Part shown: in pieces, positions 20,747 through 31,300 of the stretch
How the letters are laid out: every line of letters starts with the position of its first letter
How positions within the stretch are numbered: the stretch's first letter is position 1
Source of the DNA: Grimontia kaedaensis
GTDB taxonomy: Bacteria; Pseudomonadota; Gammaproteobacteria; Enterobacterales; Vibrionaceae
DNA: 64,000 bases
Direction: 5' to 3'
Assembly: GCF_023746615.1 (NCBI RefSeq)
Contig: NZ_CP082275.1
Location: forward strand, 620,001 to 684,000
The notes under the pieces: model-generated
The model's input: the letters and a program-made list of their open reading frames with translations, nothing else
What the model was told of the DNA's origin: nothing
Databases searched by the model: none
Translations under genes and position numbers: made by a program

Positions 20747-21651
20747 TCGTTAACTTGCCACTCGCTGGTAAACGTTAGAAAGCGTTCAAACAGCAGCGAG
20801 TGGTGTTTGCTTTTATGGTGTGCCAACCAGTACTGACGGCGCAGATCGAGCGGCAATGTCAGCTTATGAAGTCTTTTATTGCTGATGGCATGTCTGGCGG
20901 CCAGTGTTGAAAGGTAAGCCAAACCGAGTCCTGCAGCCGCACAATTGATAATGGCTTCAGTGGTTCGAAGTTCAAAAGCTACCGTCCAGTCCTCTAACCT
21001 TGGGGCGATTCGTGAGAGGAAATGCTCACGGGTGCCGGAGCCTGTTTCCCTCAACAGCCATGCGTGGTTTTCCAAATCAAACAGTGTAATTCCTGCTTTT
21101 TGCGCCAAAGGGTGGTCGATGGCGCAAACAATACACATTTCGTCAGAGAGCCAAGGCTGCATGTGTAAATCATCATTTCCCAAATGGTGCTTACTTTCAC
21201 CTTGTCCTTCAATCAGTCCGATATCGAGCTCAAATGCGAGTAACCTATCGATGATCGACTGACTGTTAGAGATCACCAACTCCTGGTCAAGATGATTACT
21301 TTGTGCCCTGAAGTCCCTCAGTAAAAATGGCACCAGTTGGTTTCCTATCGTATCGCTCGCGCCTAACCTAAGGTGGCCAGATAGTTCGCCATCAGAGTTC
21401 AATACGTTTATGATTTCATCGCTTCGGGTAAGCAGTTCGTCTGCCATAGGGAGGAGCCGACGTCCTTGATCGTTGAGTATCAAACGGTTGTTGACTCGTT
21501 CGAATAGCTTGTGTCCCAGCTGACTTTCCAGCTCTGTGATCGCCATGCTGACAGCAGGTTTGGAAAGAAAGAGAAGACTGGATGCGGCAGTGATGGTTTT
21601 TTCCTGTGCAACGGCGACAAAAACCTGCAGCTGACGAAGAGACAATGACAT
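20743..21651 (-). CDS. LysR-family transcriptional regulator
   Basis: A 302-residue LysR regulator. The N-terminal winged helix-turn-helix is LRQLQVFVAVAQEKTITAASSLLFLSKPAVSMAITELESQLGHKLFERVNNRLILNDQGRRLLP. The C-terminal co-inducer domain begins around residue 90 (GHLRLGASDTIGNQLVP). The type resembles the YeiE/CysB-like group. It is divergent from a TDT-family transporter gene with 133 bp between, so that transporter is the likely target. The shared region contains TTTAACTTTGGGTTAAA (about 21690), a plausible LysR-type dyad. Confidence 0.92.
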   Translation of the reverse strand: MSLSLRQLQVFVAVAQEKTITAASSLLFLSKPAVSMAITELESQLGHKLFERVNNRLILNDQGRRLLPMADELLTRSDEIINVLNSDGELSGHLRLGASDTIGNQLVPFLLRDFRAQSNHLDQELVISNSQSIIDRLLAFELDIGLIEGQGESKHHLGNDDLHMQPWLSDEMCIVCAIDHPLAQKAGITLFDLENHAWLLRETGSGTREHFLSRIAPRLEDWTVAFELRTTEAIINCAAAGLGLAYLSTLAARHAISNKRLHKLTLPLDLRRQYWLAHHKSKHHSLLFERFLTFTSEWQVND

Positions 21652-21784
21652 CTGGCTATTTACCCATCGATTTGACCTAGTTTAAGTATAATTTAACTTT
21701 GGGTTAAAGATATTCAGATATACTAAATGCTGATGCCGTTCTATCATATTTTATGTGTTTTTCTTCTAAAGATGTGACAGAGCT

Positions 21785-22741
21785 ATGCGTAGACGTCTCA
21801 ACTTACTTCCTACTCCAATGGCTGGCCTTGCGCTGGCAATCGCAAGTCTCGGCTGGAGCTGGGAAAATGTCGGCAATTTCGGTGGTAACGCCCAAGTTTT
21901 GGGAGCAGTAATCGGTGGTGTAATGCTATTGATGATTGCACTAAAATTTACCTTTTCCCCCAAAGGCCTATGGTGCGACCTACAGCATCCCGTTGTCGGC
22001 AGTGTAGTGCCTACGTTTGCCATGGGCGTGATGATTGTTTCTGCTTCTGTTGGCAAAGTGTCTCCTCTGGCAGGTGATTCTCTTTGGATGCTGGCCGTGC
22101 TTGCCCACGTCGCGTTCCTCGTTTCTTTTGTTTATCACCGCGCCCGTGATTTCTCACTGACACACATGGTACCGAGTTGGTTTGTGCCACCTGTGGGCCT
22201 GATAGTTGCGGATGTTGCTTTCTCGGGTAACCCTGCGCTGCGTCCCGTGGCGGATGGGATTATGCTATTTGGTTTACTGGCTTATGCTGTGTTGTTGCCA
22301 CTCATGCTTTACCGCCTGATTTTCTGTGGTGAGGTGCCAGATGCGGCGAAGCCAACCATTGCGATTCTAGCCGCACCGGCAAGCCTGTCTCTTGCTGGCT
22401 ACCTAACCGTGAGTCAATCACCTTCACCTGTGATTGTGGCGGTGCTTCTGGGGATTGCCTTGCTGATGACGCTGGTGATTTACGTGTCATTTGCCAGATT
22501 GTTGCGTTTGCCATTCTCACCGGGCTATGCCGCGTTTACCTTCCCAATGGTGATCGGTGCGACAGCATTGTTTAAAACCGCGGCTTGGTTAGAGTCGGTT
22601 GGCGTGGCGGCGACTTACGTGAATCAGGTTTATGTGCTGGGTATTATCGAATTGGTGGTCGCGACCATCGTGGTTGGGTATGTGGCCATGCATTACCGCC
22701 GCTTCATTTCCCTGCAATGGAAAATGCCAGCCACAGTGTAA
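21785..22741 (+). CDS. TDT-family (TehA/Mae1-like) membrane transporter
   Basis: A 318-residue inner-membrane protein with about ten hydrophobic segments spread along its full length. It has the TDT (tellurite-resistance/dicarboxylate transporter) pattern: an N-terminal LPTPMAGLALAIASLGWSWEN, then HPVVGSVVPTFAMGVMIVS, HMVPSWFVPPVGLIVAD and a C-terminal SPGYAAFTFPMVIGATAL. Members include TehA, Mae1 and SLAC1-like anion channels. The substrate cannot be told from sequence; it may export an organic acid or sulfite. The divergent LysR gene is the probable regulator and a terminator follows. Confidence 0.88.
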   Translation: MRRRLNLLPTPMAGLALAIASLGWSWENVGNFGGNAQVLGAVIGGVMLLMIALKFTFSPKGLWCDLQHPVVGSVVPTFAMGVMIVSASVGKVSPLAGDSLWMLAVLAHVAFLVSFVYHRARDFSLTHMVPSWFVPPVGLIVADVAFSGNPALRPVADGIMLFGLLAYAVLLPLMLYRLIFCGEVPDAAKPTIAILAAPASLSLAGYLTVSQSPSPVIVAVLLGIALLMTLVIYVSFARLLRLPFSPGYAAFTFPMVIGATALFKTAAWLESVGVAATYVNQVYVLGIIELVVATIVVGYVAMHYRRFISLQWKMPATV

Positions 22742-22762
22742 CTCTCCCGAAATCGTTAAAAA

Positions 22763-22788
22763 TAGCCTGCATCTTGTGCAGGCTTTTT
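22763..22788 (+). terminator. Terminator after the TDT transporter
   Basis: AGCCTGCA-tct-TGTGCAGGCT followed by five T residues. Confidence 0.9.
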
Positions 22789-22867
22789 CATTTCTAACTG
22801 CATGAAATTGCACTCTTGAGGGCATTCCGCCACAATCTCTCCAATACCGTTCTCATGAGTCTTGCCC

Positions 22868-25800
22868 GTGTTCACTGTCTATCACTCTAACCAGTTGGAT
22901 CTTTTGAAAAGTCTGCTGGTCGCCATTATTCAGCAAAAGCCATTGGATAATCCTTTCCAAAAGGAATTAATCCTGGTGCAAAGCCCGGGCATGGCGCAGT
23001 GGCTCAAGCTGGAAATGGCCAAAGAGCAAGGAATTGTTGCGAACGTTGAGTTTCCACTCCCAGCTACTTTCATTTGGCAGATGTTCACTCAGATTTTGGA
23101 TGATGTGCCACAGCGAAGCTTTTTCAACAAAGAAGCGATGAACTGGAAGTTGATGACTGTCCTGCCAGAGCTCCTCGATCAACCAGACTTTGATGAACTC
23201 AAGCGTTACCTCGAAGGCGATGATGACAATCAGAAGCTTTACCAACTTGCGGGAAAGATTGCCGATATCTATGACCAATATCTGGTGTACCGACCAGAGT
23301 GGATACAGTCATGGGAAAATGAGCAGATTGTTGATGAGTTGGCTGAGGAGAAAAGCTGGCAACCCACGCTTTGGCAGGCGCTTTATGATTACACCCTTCA
23401 GCAGGAACAGTCGCCGTTTCACCGTGCCAATCTTTATGAAGAGTTTATTGAGGCGCTAGCGTCCCATAAAGGCAAGCCAGAAGGTCTGAAAGGTATTGAA
23501 CGCGTTTTTGTGTTCGGCATTTCTGCTTTGCCTCCTCGTTATCTTGATGCCCTCAAAGCGTTGGGTGAGCATGTCGATGTCCACTATATGTTCACGAACC
23601 CCTGTCGTTATTACTGGGGGGATATCCGCGACAAACGTTACCTGGCGAGACGTGCAGCCAGCATGGATTTACGCATTAGTCGTGCGAGTGATACTGAGGA
23701 GCCGGCGCAGTTTGCCCTGCCATTAGTCAGTGAAGATGACTCGGCCGAAGTCGGTAATAGTCTGCTGGCGTCTATGGGTAAGCTTGGCCGTGACAACCTG
23801 CTGCTGATTTCTGAACTCCAGTGTAATGAGGTCGATCAGGGCTTTGTCGATGTGCAGCGTGACAGCTTACTTCATCATATTCAGGCTGATATTCTTGATT
23901 TGATTGAACCGGGCAACATCCGGGAAACCCTTAACAGTGAGAGTAAGGTGGGCATTTCTGCTCAGGATCGCTCTGTCATGGTGGAGGTTTGTCACAGTCC
24001 GATGCGTGAAGTGGAAGTGCTGCACGACAGACTGCTTGAGATGCTTGAACAAGACCCGAACCTGTCGCCGCGGGATATTATCGTGATGGTCGCCGACATT
24101 AATGCCTATAGTCCGGCCATTCAGGCAGTATTCGGCAATGCGCCCGGTGAGCGCTTTATTCCGTTCTCGATTTCTGACCGCACTGCAGATCAGGAAAGTC
24201 CAATCCTAACAACGTTCTTGCGATTATTAGGCCTTCCTGACAGCCGTTGTAGCGCAGCCGAGCTTCTGGAAATCCTCGAAGTTCCGTCTGTGATGCGTCA
24301 ATTTGGTTTTGATAACCGCCAGTTTGAGAAGGTGAAATTCTGGGTAGAAGAATCCGGCATTCGCTGGGGACTCGATGATTCGACGGCGGAACATTTCTCC
24401 TTGCCTCATCAACATCAGAACACCTGGTTGTTTGGTCTTAACCGCATGTTGCTAGGCTACGCCATGCCGAGCGAAGCCGGGCTTTACAACGATGTGTTGG
24501 CATATGACGAAGTACAAGGACTGGAAGCAGAGCTGGCAGGTAAGTTAGGTGAGTTCTTCCGTGTGATGTCGGCGACGCAAAAAGTGCTGCTCGGCGCGAA
24601 AGACGGACATGCCTGGGTGCAGGCACTGACATCACTCTTTGATGATATGTTTGCACTGGATACAGATGAAGAATTAGCAGGGCAGCTTATCCGCACTCAA
24701 TTGGATAACTGGCTGACCCAACTGGATGACGCTGGCTTCAACCAAACATTGGCGCTCCCGATCGTGCGTGATTACCTGAAAGAAAAGCTTGGCGGAGAGC
24801 GTGTCAGTCAGCGCTTCCTTGCCGGTCAGGTGAACTTCTGTACTCTCATGCCAATGCGTTCTATCCCGTTTCAGGTGGTGTGCCTGCTTGGTATGAACGA
24901 TGGCGATTACCCGCGCACCATCGCGCCAGTTGGATTTGATTTGATGGCGGGTCGCACCCGCGCTGGCGACCGTTCCCGTCGGGATGATGACAGATACCTG
25001 TTCCTCGAAGCGCTGCAATCAGCGCAGCAACGTTTATACATAAGCTATGTAGGTCGTTCCGTGCAGGACAACACAGAAAAAGTGCCTTCTGTTTTGGTGA
25101 CTGAATTACTCGATTATTGCCGTTTGGGATATTGTCTTGAAGGTGACCAAGCTCTGCCGGAGCACGAATCCGGTGAGCGTCTGCTCAACGCCTTGAATCA
25201 CCATAATCCACTTGTCCCTTTCAGCCGACAGGCCTTTACTGAAAGTCGTCAAAGTTACGCGGCGGAATGGTTACCGGCAGCGCGTGGCGAAGGGCAACTT
25301 GCTGCGCCTTTCCTTGATGGTAAAGCCCTGAGTGAAGAGCCTGAACTGCAATCCGGTGTGGTTGAACTTGCAGAGCTTCAGCGATTTTGGCGCTTACCTG
25401 TTCAGTACTTTTTCAACCGCCGCTTAAAGGTATTCTTTGAGTCGCCGGAAGGGGCAATGGAAGACGCTGAGCCTTTTGCGCTGGATAATCTTCACCGATA
25501 CCAGTTACGCGATGCGCTCCTATCCCATGTTATTGCCCATGATGACAGTGAAGCCTCGCTGGAAGCCTTCTTCAGGCAGCAAAAAGCGAGTGGCAGCTTG
25601 CCACTCAATCATTTTGGTGAATTGATACTTGAGACGGAACAAGCCGGAATTTTGGCTCAGTACGCGCAATTGAAACCATTGTTGAGCGACAAACGACAAG
25701 CGTTGGAGGTTAATCTTTCTGTCGCCACTTCCCGTGGCGCGGTCAAACTTCAAGGCTGGCTGGATGAGCGTTACCGCGCGGGTCGCATTTTGTATCGAAG

Positions 25801-26263
25801 CGGAAAAGTCAGGGCGAGAGATAAGCTGGCAGCATGGATTGATCATCTTTGCCAGTGCGCGGTAGGTGAGCAACTGGAAACACGCTTCATCGGAGTAGAT
25901 GACGATGTCGTGTGGAGTCCTATTGCCAAAGAAGACGCTTTATCGAGCCTTGGGGTTTACATCGAATACTATCTTGCGGGTACGGAAGCACCACTGCCTT
26001 ATCTGCCAAATACTGCGCAGGCAGGCTTAGCGGCTTGTATTGATAAGAAAGGTTACTGGTCGGAAGACGACGCCACGTTGGATAAAGCGCACAGTAAGAT
26101 GCGCGCAGCCTTTGAAGGGGGCTATATGGTTTCTGGAGAAGGAGAAAATGCTTACGTGGCTCGTGTCTGGCCACAGGTAGAGGATGAGCTGCTTGACCAG
26201 GTTTTTGAGCTTGGAAAAACCTTGCTGCTACCTGCGTTAAATGGCGAGAAAAAAGAAGACTGA
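22868..26263 (+). CDS. recC: RecC, exonuclease V gamma subunit
   Basis: RecC is the Chi-recognising and strand-splitting subunit of the RecBCD helicase-nuclease. The most likely start is GTG 22868 (FTVYHSNQLDLLKSLL), since family members begin M-F-T-V-Y-H-S-N; a TTG at 22862 is also possible, and the ribosome site is weak for both. The product is about 1,131 residues, full length. Family landmarks are ILVQSPGMAQWLKLEMAKEQGIVANVEFPLPATFIW, RVFVFGISALPPRYLDALKALGEHVDVHYMFTNPCRYYWGDI and NFCTLMPMRSIPFQVVCLLGMNDGDYPR. A convergent chemoreceptor gene separates it from recB, where enterobacteria have ptrA. Confidence 0.97.
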   Translation: MFTVYHSNQLDLLKSLLVAIIQQKPLDNPFQKELILVQSPGMAQWLKLEMAKEQGIVANVEFPLPATFIWQMFTQILDDVPQRSFFNKEAMNWKLMTVLPELLDQPDFDELKRYLEGDDDNQKLYQLAGKIADIYDQYLVYRPEWIQSWENEQIVDELAEEKSWQPTLWQALYDYTLQQEQSPFHRANLYEEFIEALASHKGKPEGLKGIERVFVFGISALPPRYLDALKALGEHVDVHYMFTNPCRYYWGDIRDKRYLARRAASMDLRISRASDTEEPAQFALPLVSEDDSAEVGNSLLASMGKLGRDNLLLISELQCNEVDQGFVDVQRDSLLHHIQADILDLIEPGNIRETLNSESKVGISAQDRSVMVEVCHSPMREVEVLHDRLLEMLEQDPNLSPRDIIVMVADINAYSPAIQAVFGNAPGERFIPFSISDRTADQESPILTTFLRLLGLPDSRCSAAELLEILEVPSVMRQFGFDNRQFEKVKFWVEESGIRWGLDDSTAEHFSLPHQHQNTWLFGLNRMLLGYAMPSEAGLYNDVLAYDEVQGLEAELAGKLGEFFRVMSATQKVLLGAKDGHAWVQALTSLFDDMFALDTDEELAGQLIRTQLDNWLTQLDDAGFNQTLALPIVRDYLKEKLGGERVSQRFLAGQVNFCTLMPMRSIPFQVVCLLGMNDGDYPRTIAPVGFDLMAGRTRAGDRSRRDDDRYLFLEALQSAQQRLYISYVGRSVQDNTEKVPSVLVTELLDYCRLGYCLEGDQALPEHESGERLLNALNHHNPLVPFSRQAFTESRQSYAAEWLPAARGEGQLAAPFLDGKALSEEPELQSGVVELAELQRFWRLPVQYFFNRRLKVFFESPEGAMEDAEPFALDNLHRYQLRDALLSHVIAHDDSEASLEAFFRQQKASGSLPLNHFGELILETEQAGILAQYAQLKPLLSDKRQALEVNLSVATSRGAVKLQGWLDERYRAGRILYRSGKVRARDKLAAWIDHLCQCAVGEQLETRFIGVDDDVVWSPIAKEDALSSLGVYIEYYLAGTEAPLPYLPNTAQAGLAACIDKKGYWSEDDATLDKAHSKMRAAFEGGYMVSGEGENAYVARVWPQVEDELLDQVFELGKTLLLPALNGEKKED

Positions 26264-26282
26264 CTCAGGAGCCAGTCTTCTT
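26253..26282. terminator. Terminator overlapping the recC stop codon
   Basis: AAGAAGACTGACT-cag-GAGCCAGTCTTCTT forms a long stem (one mismatch) that includes the recC stop at 26261-26263 and lies against the end of the convergent chemoreceptor gene. Confidence 0.8.
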
Positions 26283-26289
26283 AGTAAAC

Positions 26290-27903
26290 TCAAGCGTTGA
26301 TCTTGAACTTCGACAATTGACTGCGTCCGGTGTCGCTCAGAGATTTCACCTTGTCGCTCAGTCCCAGTGTATCTTCCGATGCTTCGCGGTTGGTGTGAGA
26401 AATATCGCTGACATTGACCACACTGCGTGCCACTTCCTGCGAAGCGCTGGCTTGCTGTGAGGTGGATGCTGCCACAGCAGTGTTCATTTGCTCCAATTCA
26501 TTGATCAGTTGAGATAGCGCTGTCAACTGTGTTTGGGCAAGCCTTGCCTGCTCAAGGCTTTGTGCTGTTTTGTCTGTACCGCTACTCATGATCTTTGCGG
26601 CGACTTGAGCACGCTCCTGCAGCCTTTCGATGATGGCGTTGATTTGAGTTGTCGATTCCTTCGTGGAGTGCGCAAGCTTACGAACCTCATCTGCTACCAC
26701 CGCAAACCCCCGGCCTGCGCTGCCTGCACGTGCTGCTTCAATCGCGGCATTGAGCGCCAACAGGTTAGTTTGCTCAGAGATATCGTTAATCACAGTGACC
26801 ACATCGCTGATTTGGTCGCTTGATGCCGCCAGCTCACGGATGCTCTTTTCAGCATCAATGACGTCGTCATTCACCTGCTCAAACTTACCGAGAGAGGCGG
26901 ACAGTGATGCTTCAGCTTCAGTTACCAGCTTACGGGAGTGACGCGTACTCTCTTGTGCATTGAGTGTGCTGGATTCTACATCCTTAATGGCAGAGGACAT
27001 TTCTTCCATCGCACTGGCCACTAAATCTAGCTCTTGGCTTTGGTTGCGAATACCGTCCGTAGAGCGGTTCGCCAAATCAGCCATGGTTTTGCTGTCGCAA
27101 TCTAGCTGAAGTAGCGTGGAATCCACGTTGGAAAGTAGACCTTGCAATTGTTCACAAGCGGCGTTGAGGTTACGCGACATTTCACCCAGCTCATCAGTGC
27201 TTTTGACATTGGCGCGGGCAGTTAGATCACCACCAGCTACCACGCTGAGTGCACGCTGAATTTCACGTACTGAATTGACCAGCATGCGCGAGAGTACAGT
27301 TGCCAGCAGAACAAGAGTGGCAGTTACGAACAGGGCAAAAAGCGCAGCCTGCGCTGTTTCTTTCCATACCAAGGCTTCCAGATCGTCAACATAAAGACCT
27401 GTGCCGATCAGCAGTCCCCAAGGTTCGTAGCGTTTTACTGCACTGACTTTTTCTAATGGTTCTTTGCCGCCTGGTTTAGGGAACCAGTAGCTGGTAAATC
27501 CGCCATCGATAGGTTGGGCTACTCGTCTAAAGTCCCTGAGGAGTAGCGTACCTTTGCTATCTCGAAAGCTACTGAAATCTTTACCCAGCAGGCTTTTAGC
27601 GCCTGCTACCATGGTGCCTTTTTTATCAATGGCAAAGAAATAACCATCTGTACCAAAGGTCAGCGGTTGGATAGCAGCCATCGCTCTCTCACGACTGGCT
27701 TCGGATGGATCACTCTGATAATGGCTGTCGATAATTTGCGTCGCCAGCTCGATGGTTTGCATTAAGCTAGATTTTCTCTCCAACAGGAGGTCTTTATGCA
27801 GGCTTCTCGCTTGAAAAGCTGTTAGCAGGACAATGCTAATCACTGAGATGCACACAATAAGAAGTAGCTTATATCGCACAGATAGGTTTGCAACAAATTT
27901 CAT
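26290..27903 (-). CDS. Methyl-accepting chemotaxis protein with sCache sensor
   Basis: A 537-residue chemoreceptor. It has a first membrane segment at about 12-30, a periplasmic single Cache domain (about 35-185, with DGYFFAIDKKGTMVAG and KRYEPWGLLIGTGLYVDDLE), and a second membrane segment (about 188-210). A HAMP domain follows, with the signalling helix centred on EAARAGSAGRGFAVVADEVRKLAHSTKEST, the conserved CheA/CheW-binding hairpin tip. Pairs of Glu/Gln in the flanking helices are candidate methylation sites. sCache_2-type receptors often sense small carboxylates, but the ligand cannot be predicted here. It stands alone between recC and recB. Confidence 0.95.
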   Translation of the reverse strand: MKFVANLSVRYKLLLIVCISVISIVLLTAFQARSLHKDLLLERKSSLMQTIELATQIIDSHYQSDPSEASRERAMAAIQPLTFGTDGYFFAIDKKGTMVAGAKSLLGKDFSSFRDSKGTLLLRDFRRVAQPIDGGFTSYWFPKPGGKEPLEKVSAVKRYEPWGLLIGTGLYVDDLEALVWKETAQAALFALFVTATLVLLATVLSRMLVNSVREIQRALSVVAGGDLTARANVKSTDELGEMSRNLNAACEQLQGLLSNVDSTLLQLDCDSKTMADLANRSTDGIRNQSQELDLVASAMEEMSSAIKDVESSTLNAQESTRHSRKLVTEAEASLSASLGKFEQVNDDVIDAEKSIRELAASSDQISDVVTVINDISEQTNLLALNAAIEAARAGSAGRGFAVVADEVRKLAHSTKESTTQINAIIERLQERAQVAAKIMSSGTDKTAQSLEQARLAQTQLTALSQLINELEQMNTAVAASTSQQASASQEVARSVVNVSDISHTNREASEDTLGLSDKVKSLSDTGRSQLSKFKINA

Positions 27904-28347
27904 ACTCAGTATATCCGTGTATTTAGATGTCCGTAACGAAAATTAAACATGAAGGTTCACTTAATTGGAGCAAAGTATCAATAGAGCGACTGGTAATGAT
28001 AATTGTTTTTGATTGATCTGCTTCGCAGACTTATTTTTCATTGCATAAGATGTCTAGCTTTTGGAGCATGCCTGTAAAGGAAGTCGATAAACTCAGCGCG
28101 TGAAGACTCATTGCAAAATGTCACAATGTTAATATCTCTAAACAAACTGCGTGTTTAGTACTCAGATAACTTGGCTAAATATAGAGCCGAAATTTCCGCA
28201 TTCCTTCATTCACTTTTACGGAAATGGAATGAATGTTTATCGTGAAATTGTCCTCGAATTGAGCGGAACAATCACCTCTGAGAGCGAGCATTTTCAGGTG
28301 GTTTGGGTATAAACTAGGGACATTATTCCCCTTTGAGCCAACAGTGC
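27904..28347. other. 444-bp intergenic region between the chemoreceptor gene and recB, with a Fur-like site
   Basis: There is no credible CDS. GGTAATGATAATTGTTTTT (27992-28010) matches 14 of 19 positions of the Fur box by eye and lies about 90 bp upstream of the chemoreceptor start. A small CTGC-ttc-GCAG hairpin with a T-rich tail follows at about 28019-28036. The AT-rich remainder should hold the divergent promoters; I could not pick convincing -35/-10 pairs. Confidence 0.4.
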
Positions 28348-31300
28348 ATGCCAACCCAACTTCTTGACCCCATGTCATTTCCTCTACACGGACAGAGACT
28401 GATTGAAGCGTCTGCCGGTACGGGGAAAACCTTCACCATTGCGGGTTTGTATTTGCGGCTGCTGTTGGGACACGGCAGCGAAGATACTGCGCATGCTTCG
28501 CCCTTGAGTGTCGACAAGGTTCTGGTGGTGACTTTTACCGAAGCGGCCACTCAGGAGCTTCGTGATCGTATTCGCGCGCGTATCCATGATGCGCGTCTGG
28601 CATTTAGTCGAGGGCACAGTGATGACCCCGTAATTAGGCCATTACTGGATGAGGTGCAGGACTACTCATATGCTGAACGTTTGCTCCTGCAAGCTGAACG
28701 CCAGATGGATGAAGCGGCGATCTATACCATCCACGGTTTTTGTCAGCGCATGCTCACCCAAAACGCCTTCGAGTCTGGCAGCCTGTTTACCAATGAGTTC
28801 ATTACTGATGAGAGCGCTTTACGCGAACGCGCGGTTTCGGATTACTGGCGACGTCAGTTCTATCCATTGCCAAAGTCGCTTGCAGGTGTCGTGCGGGGTT
28901 ACTGGGAATCGCCACTGTCACTGCTGAAAGACATTAGCACTTATCTGTCTGGACCGCTGGTCACCATCAAAGCGCCGGATATGCCGGAAAACCTCGATGA
29001 CTTGCATCAGGAGAATCTGGCCAAAATCGAAGAGGTGAAAGGACTGTGGCGAGAAGCTGTCGCTGATCTTGAAGCTTTGATCTCAGGATCAGGCGTTGAT
29101 AAACGCAGCTATAGTAAAAAATCGCTGCCAAACTGGCTTTCTGAAGTTACGGACTGGGCGTCCTGTTCAACAACCAGCTATGAATTGCCGAAAAACCTTG
29201 AGCGCTTTTCTGCGTCAATGCTGGCAGAAAAAACTAAGAAAGGCGAAGTGCCGGCGCATCTGGTTTTTGACGCGATTGATAAGCTGGTGGCCAACCCACC
29301 AACACTGAAAGATGCGTTGACGGCAAACGCCATTCGTCAAGTGAGAACATTACTGGCTCAAGAAAAACGACGCTTTGGTTGGTTGTCATTCGATGACTTG
29401 CTATCACAGCTTTCATCGGCACTGGAAAGTGACAGTGAAGGCATTCTGGCTGAGCGTATCCGCACATTGTATCCGGTCGCCATGATTGACGAATTCCAGG
29501 ATACCGACCCTCAGCAATACCAAATATTCAGCGATATTTATGCCGAGCAGCCTGAATGTGGCCTCTTTATGATTGGGGACCCTAAGCAGGCGATTTATGC
29601 TTTCCGTGGTGCTGATATTTTCACTTACATCCATGCACGCCGTCAGGTAGCCGACCATTACAACCTTGGTACCAACTGGCGTTCGACAGCAGGTGTGGTA
29701 AAAGCGGTCAATCATGTCTTAGAAAATGCGGAATCGCCTTTTATCTATAACGAAGATATTCCTTTTACTCCTGTGGCTTACTCACCGGGTGCTGATGAGC
29801 GCTATTGGGAAGTCAATGGCAGTCAACAAGCCTCAATGACCCTTTGGCTGGATGAAACGGCAGATCTGGTTTCGAAAGCGGATTATGAAAAGCAAATGGC
29901 TCATACTACTGCGAGCAACATCCGCGAAGTGCTGATGAAAGCGCAGGAAGGTAAAGCGCATTTTTGCAAAGGCGACAAACGTAAGCCTATTCATGCGGGA
30001 GACATCGCAGTGCTGGTGAGAACCGGTAGCGAAGCAGCCAAAGTAAAGATTGCACTGGCAAGGCAGGGTATTGCGTCTGTCTATCTCTCGAATCGCGACA
30101 GCGTGTTCTCAAGTCATCTGGCAGCGGATGTTCAAAGGCTACTTGCTGCCGTACTGACGCCTGATAATGAGCGAACACTTCGTGCTGCACTGGCAAGCGG
30201 CCTATTTGCGCTGACAGCCAGTGAAATCGATACCTTGAACCATGACGAAAAAGCGTGGGAGAGGGCAGTGATGGAGTTTTCTACCTACCAAACGGTATGG
30301 TTTACCCGAGGCGTGATGCCCATGCTCCGTCAGGTGATGCAACGTCGTGGTATCGCAGAACGCTTGCTTTGTGAAGATAATGGTGAGCGGGCACTCACTG
30401 ACCTGATGCATCTTGGCGAACTTTTGCAGCAGGCAAGTCAGACATTGGATAGCCATCATGCCCTTATCCGTTGGCTGGCTGACCATATCGATAACCCTAA
30501 CGGCAACAGTGAAGAGCAGCAGGTGCGTTTGGAGTCTGAGCGTGACTTGGTGCAAATCGTCACCATCCACAAATCTAAAGGTCTGGAATACGACCTGGTT
30601 TACTTGCCGTTCGCCTGCAATTTTCGCCCATCAGACAGACCTTTTTTCCATGATGAAGACCACACGCCCGTGCTGTCGTTAACCGAGCCTGACTTTGCTA
30701 TTGAACAAGCAGATAAAGAGCGTTTGGCCGAAGATCTCCGACTCATTTACGTTGCTCTGACCCGTGCCGTCTACGGCTGCTTTATTGGTCTGGCACCGCT
30801 CAAAGATGGGAGAAAATCTTCAGGTGATACTGGGCTTCATAAATCGGCACTGGGTTACTTGATTCAAAAAGGTGAGGCCTCAGATGCATTGGGGTTGGTT
30901 GCTGCGGTTGATTCTTTAGCAGCAAGTTGCGACGGCATTGAGAGAACCGCACCACCCAAAGTAGTGGACGGAAAATTTGAGCCAGAGTTGGCTGATGATG
31001 ACGTTATTGAAGCGCGAACTTTCGAAGGGCGTATCCGCCGTGATTGGCGCCTGACCAGTTATTCAGGTTTGGTCAAGCAAGGCCACAGCAGTGCGCTACC
31101 CGATTTACCTGCCTTTGATATTGATGCCGCAGAAGAGCAGCACGAAGAAAGCGAGACGGAGACCGACAGCGCGCCAACCATATTCCAGTTTCCGAAAGGT
31201 GCCCGTCCGGGTACTTTCCTGCACACCTTGTTTGAGAACGTCGAGTTTGGGCAGGACATGTTCAGCGAGGAAGTGGCCGAGATGATCCGCCATCACCTGC

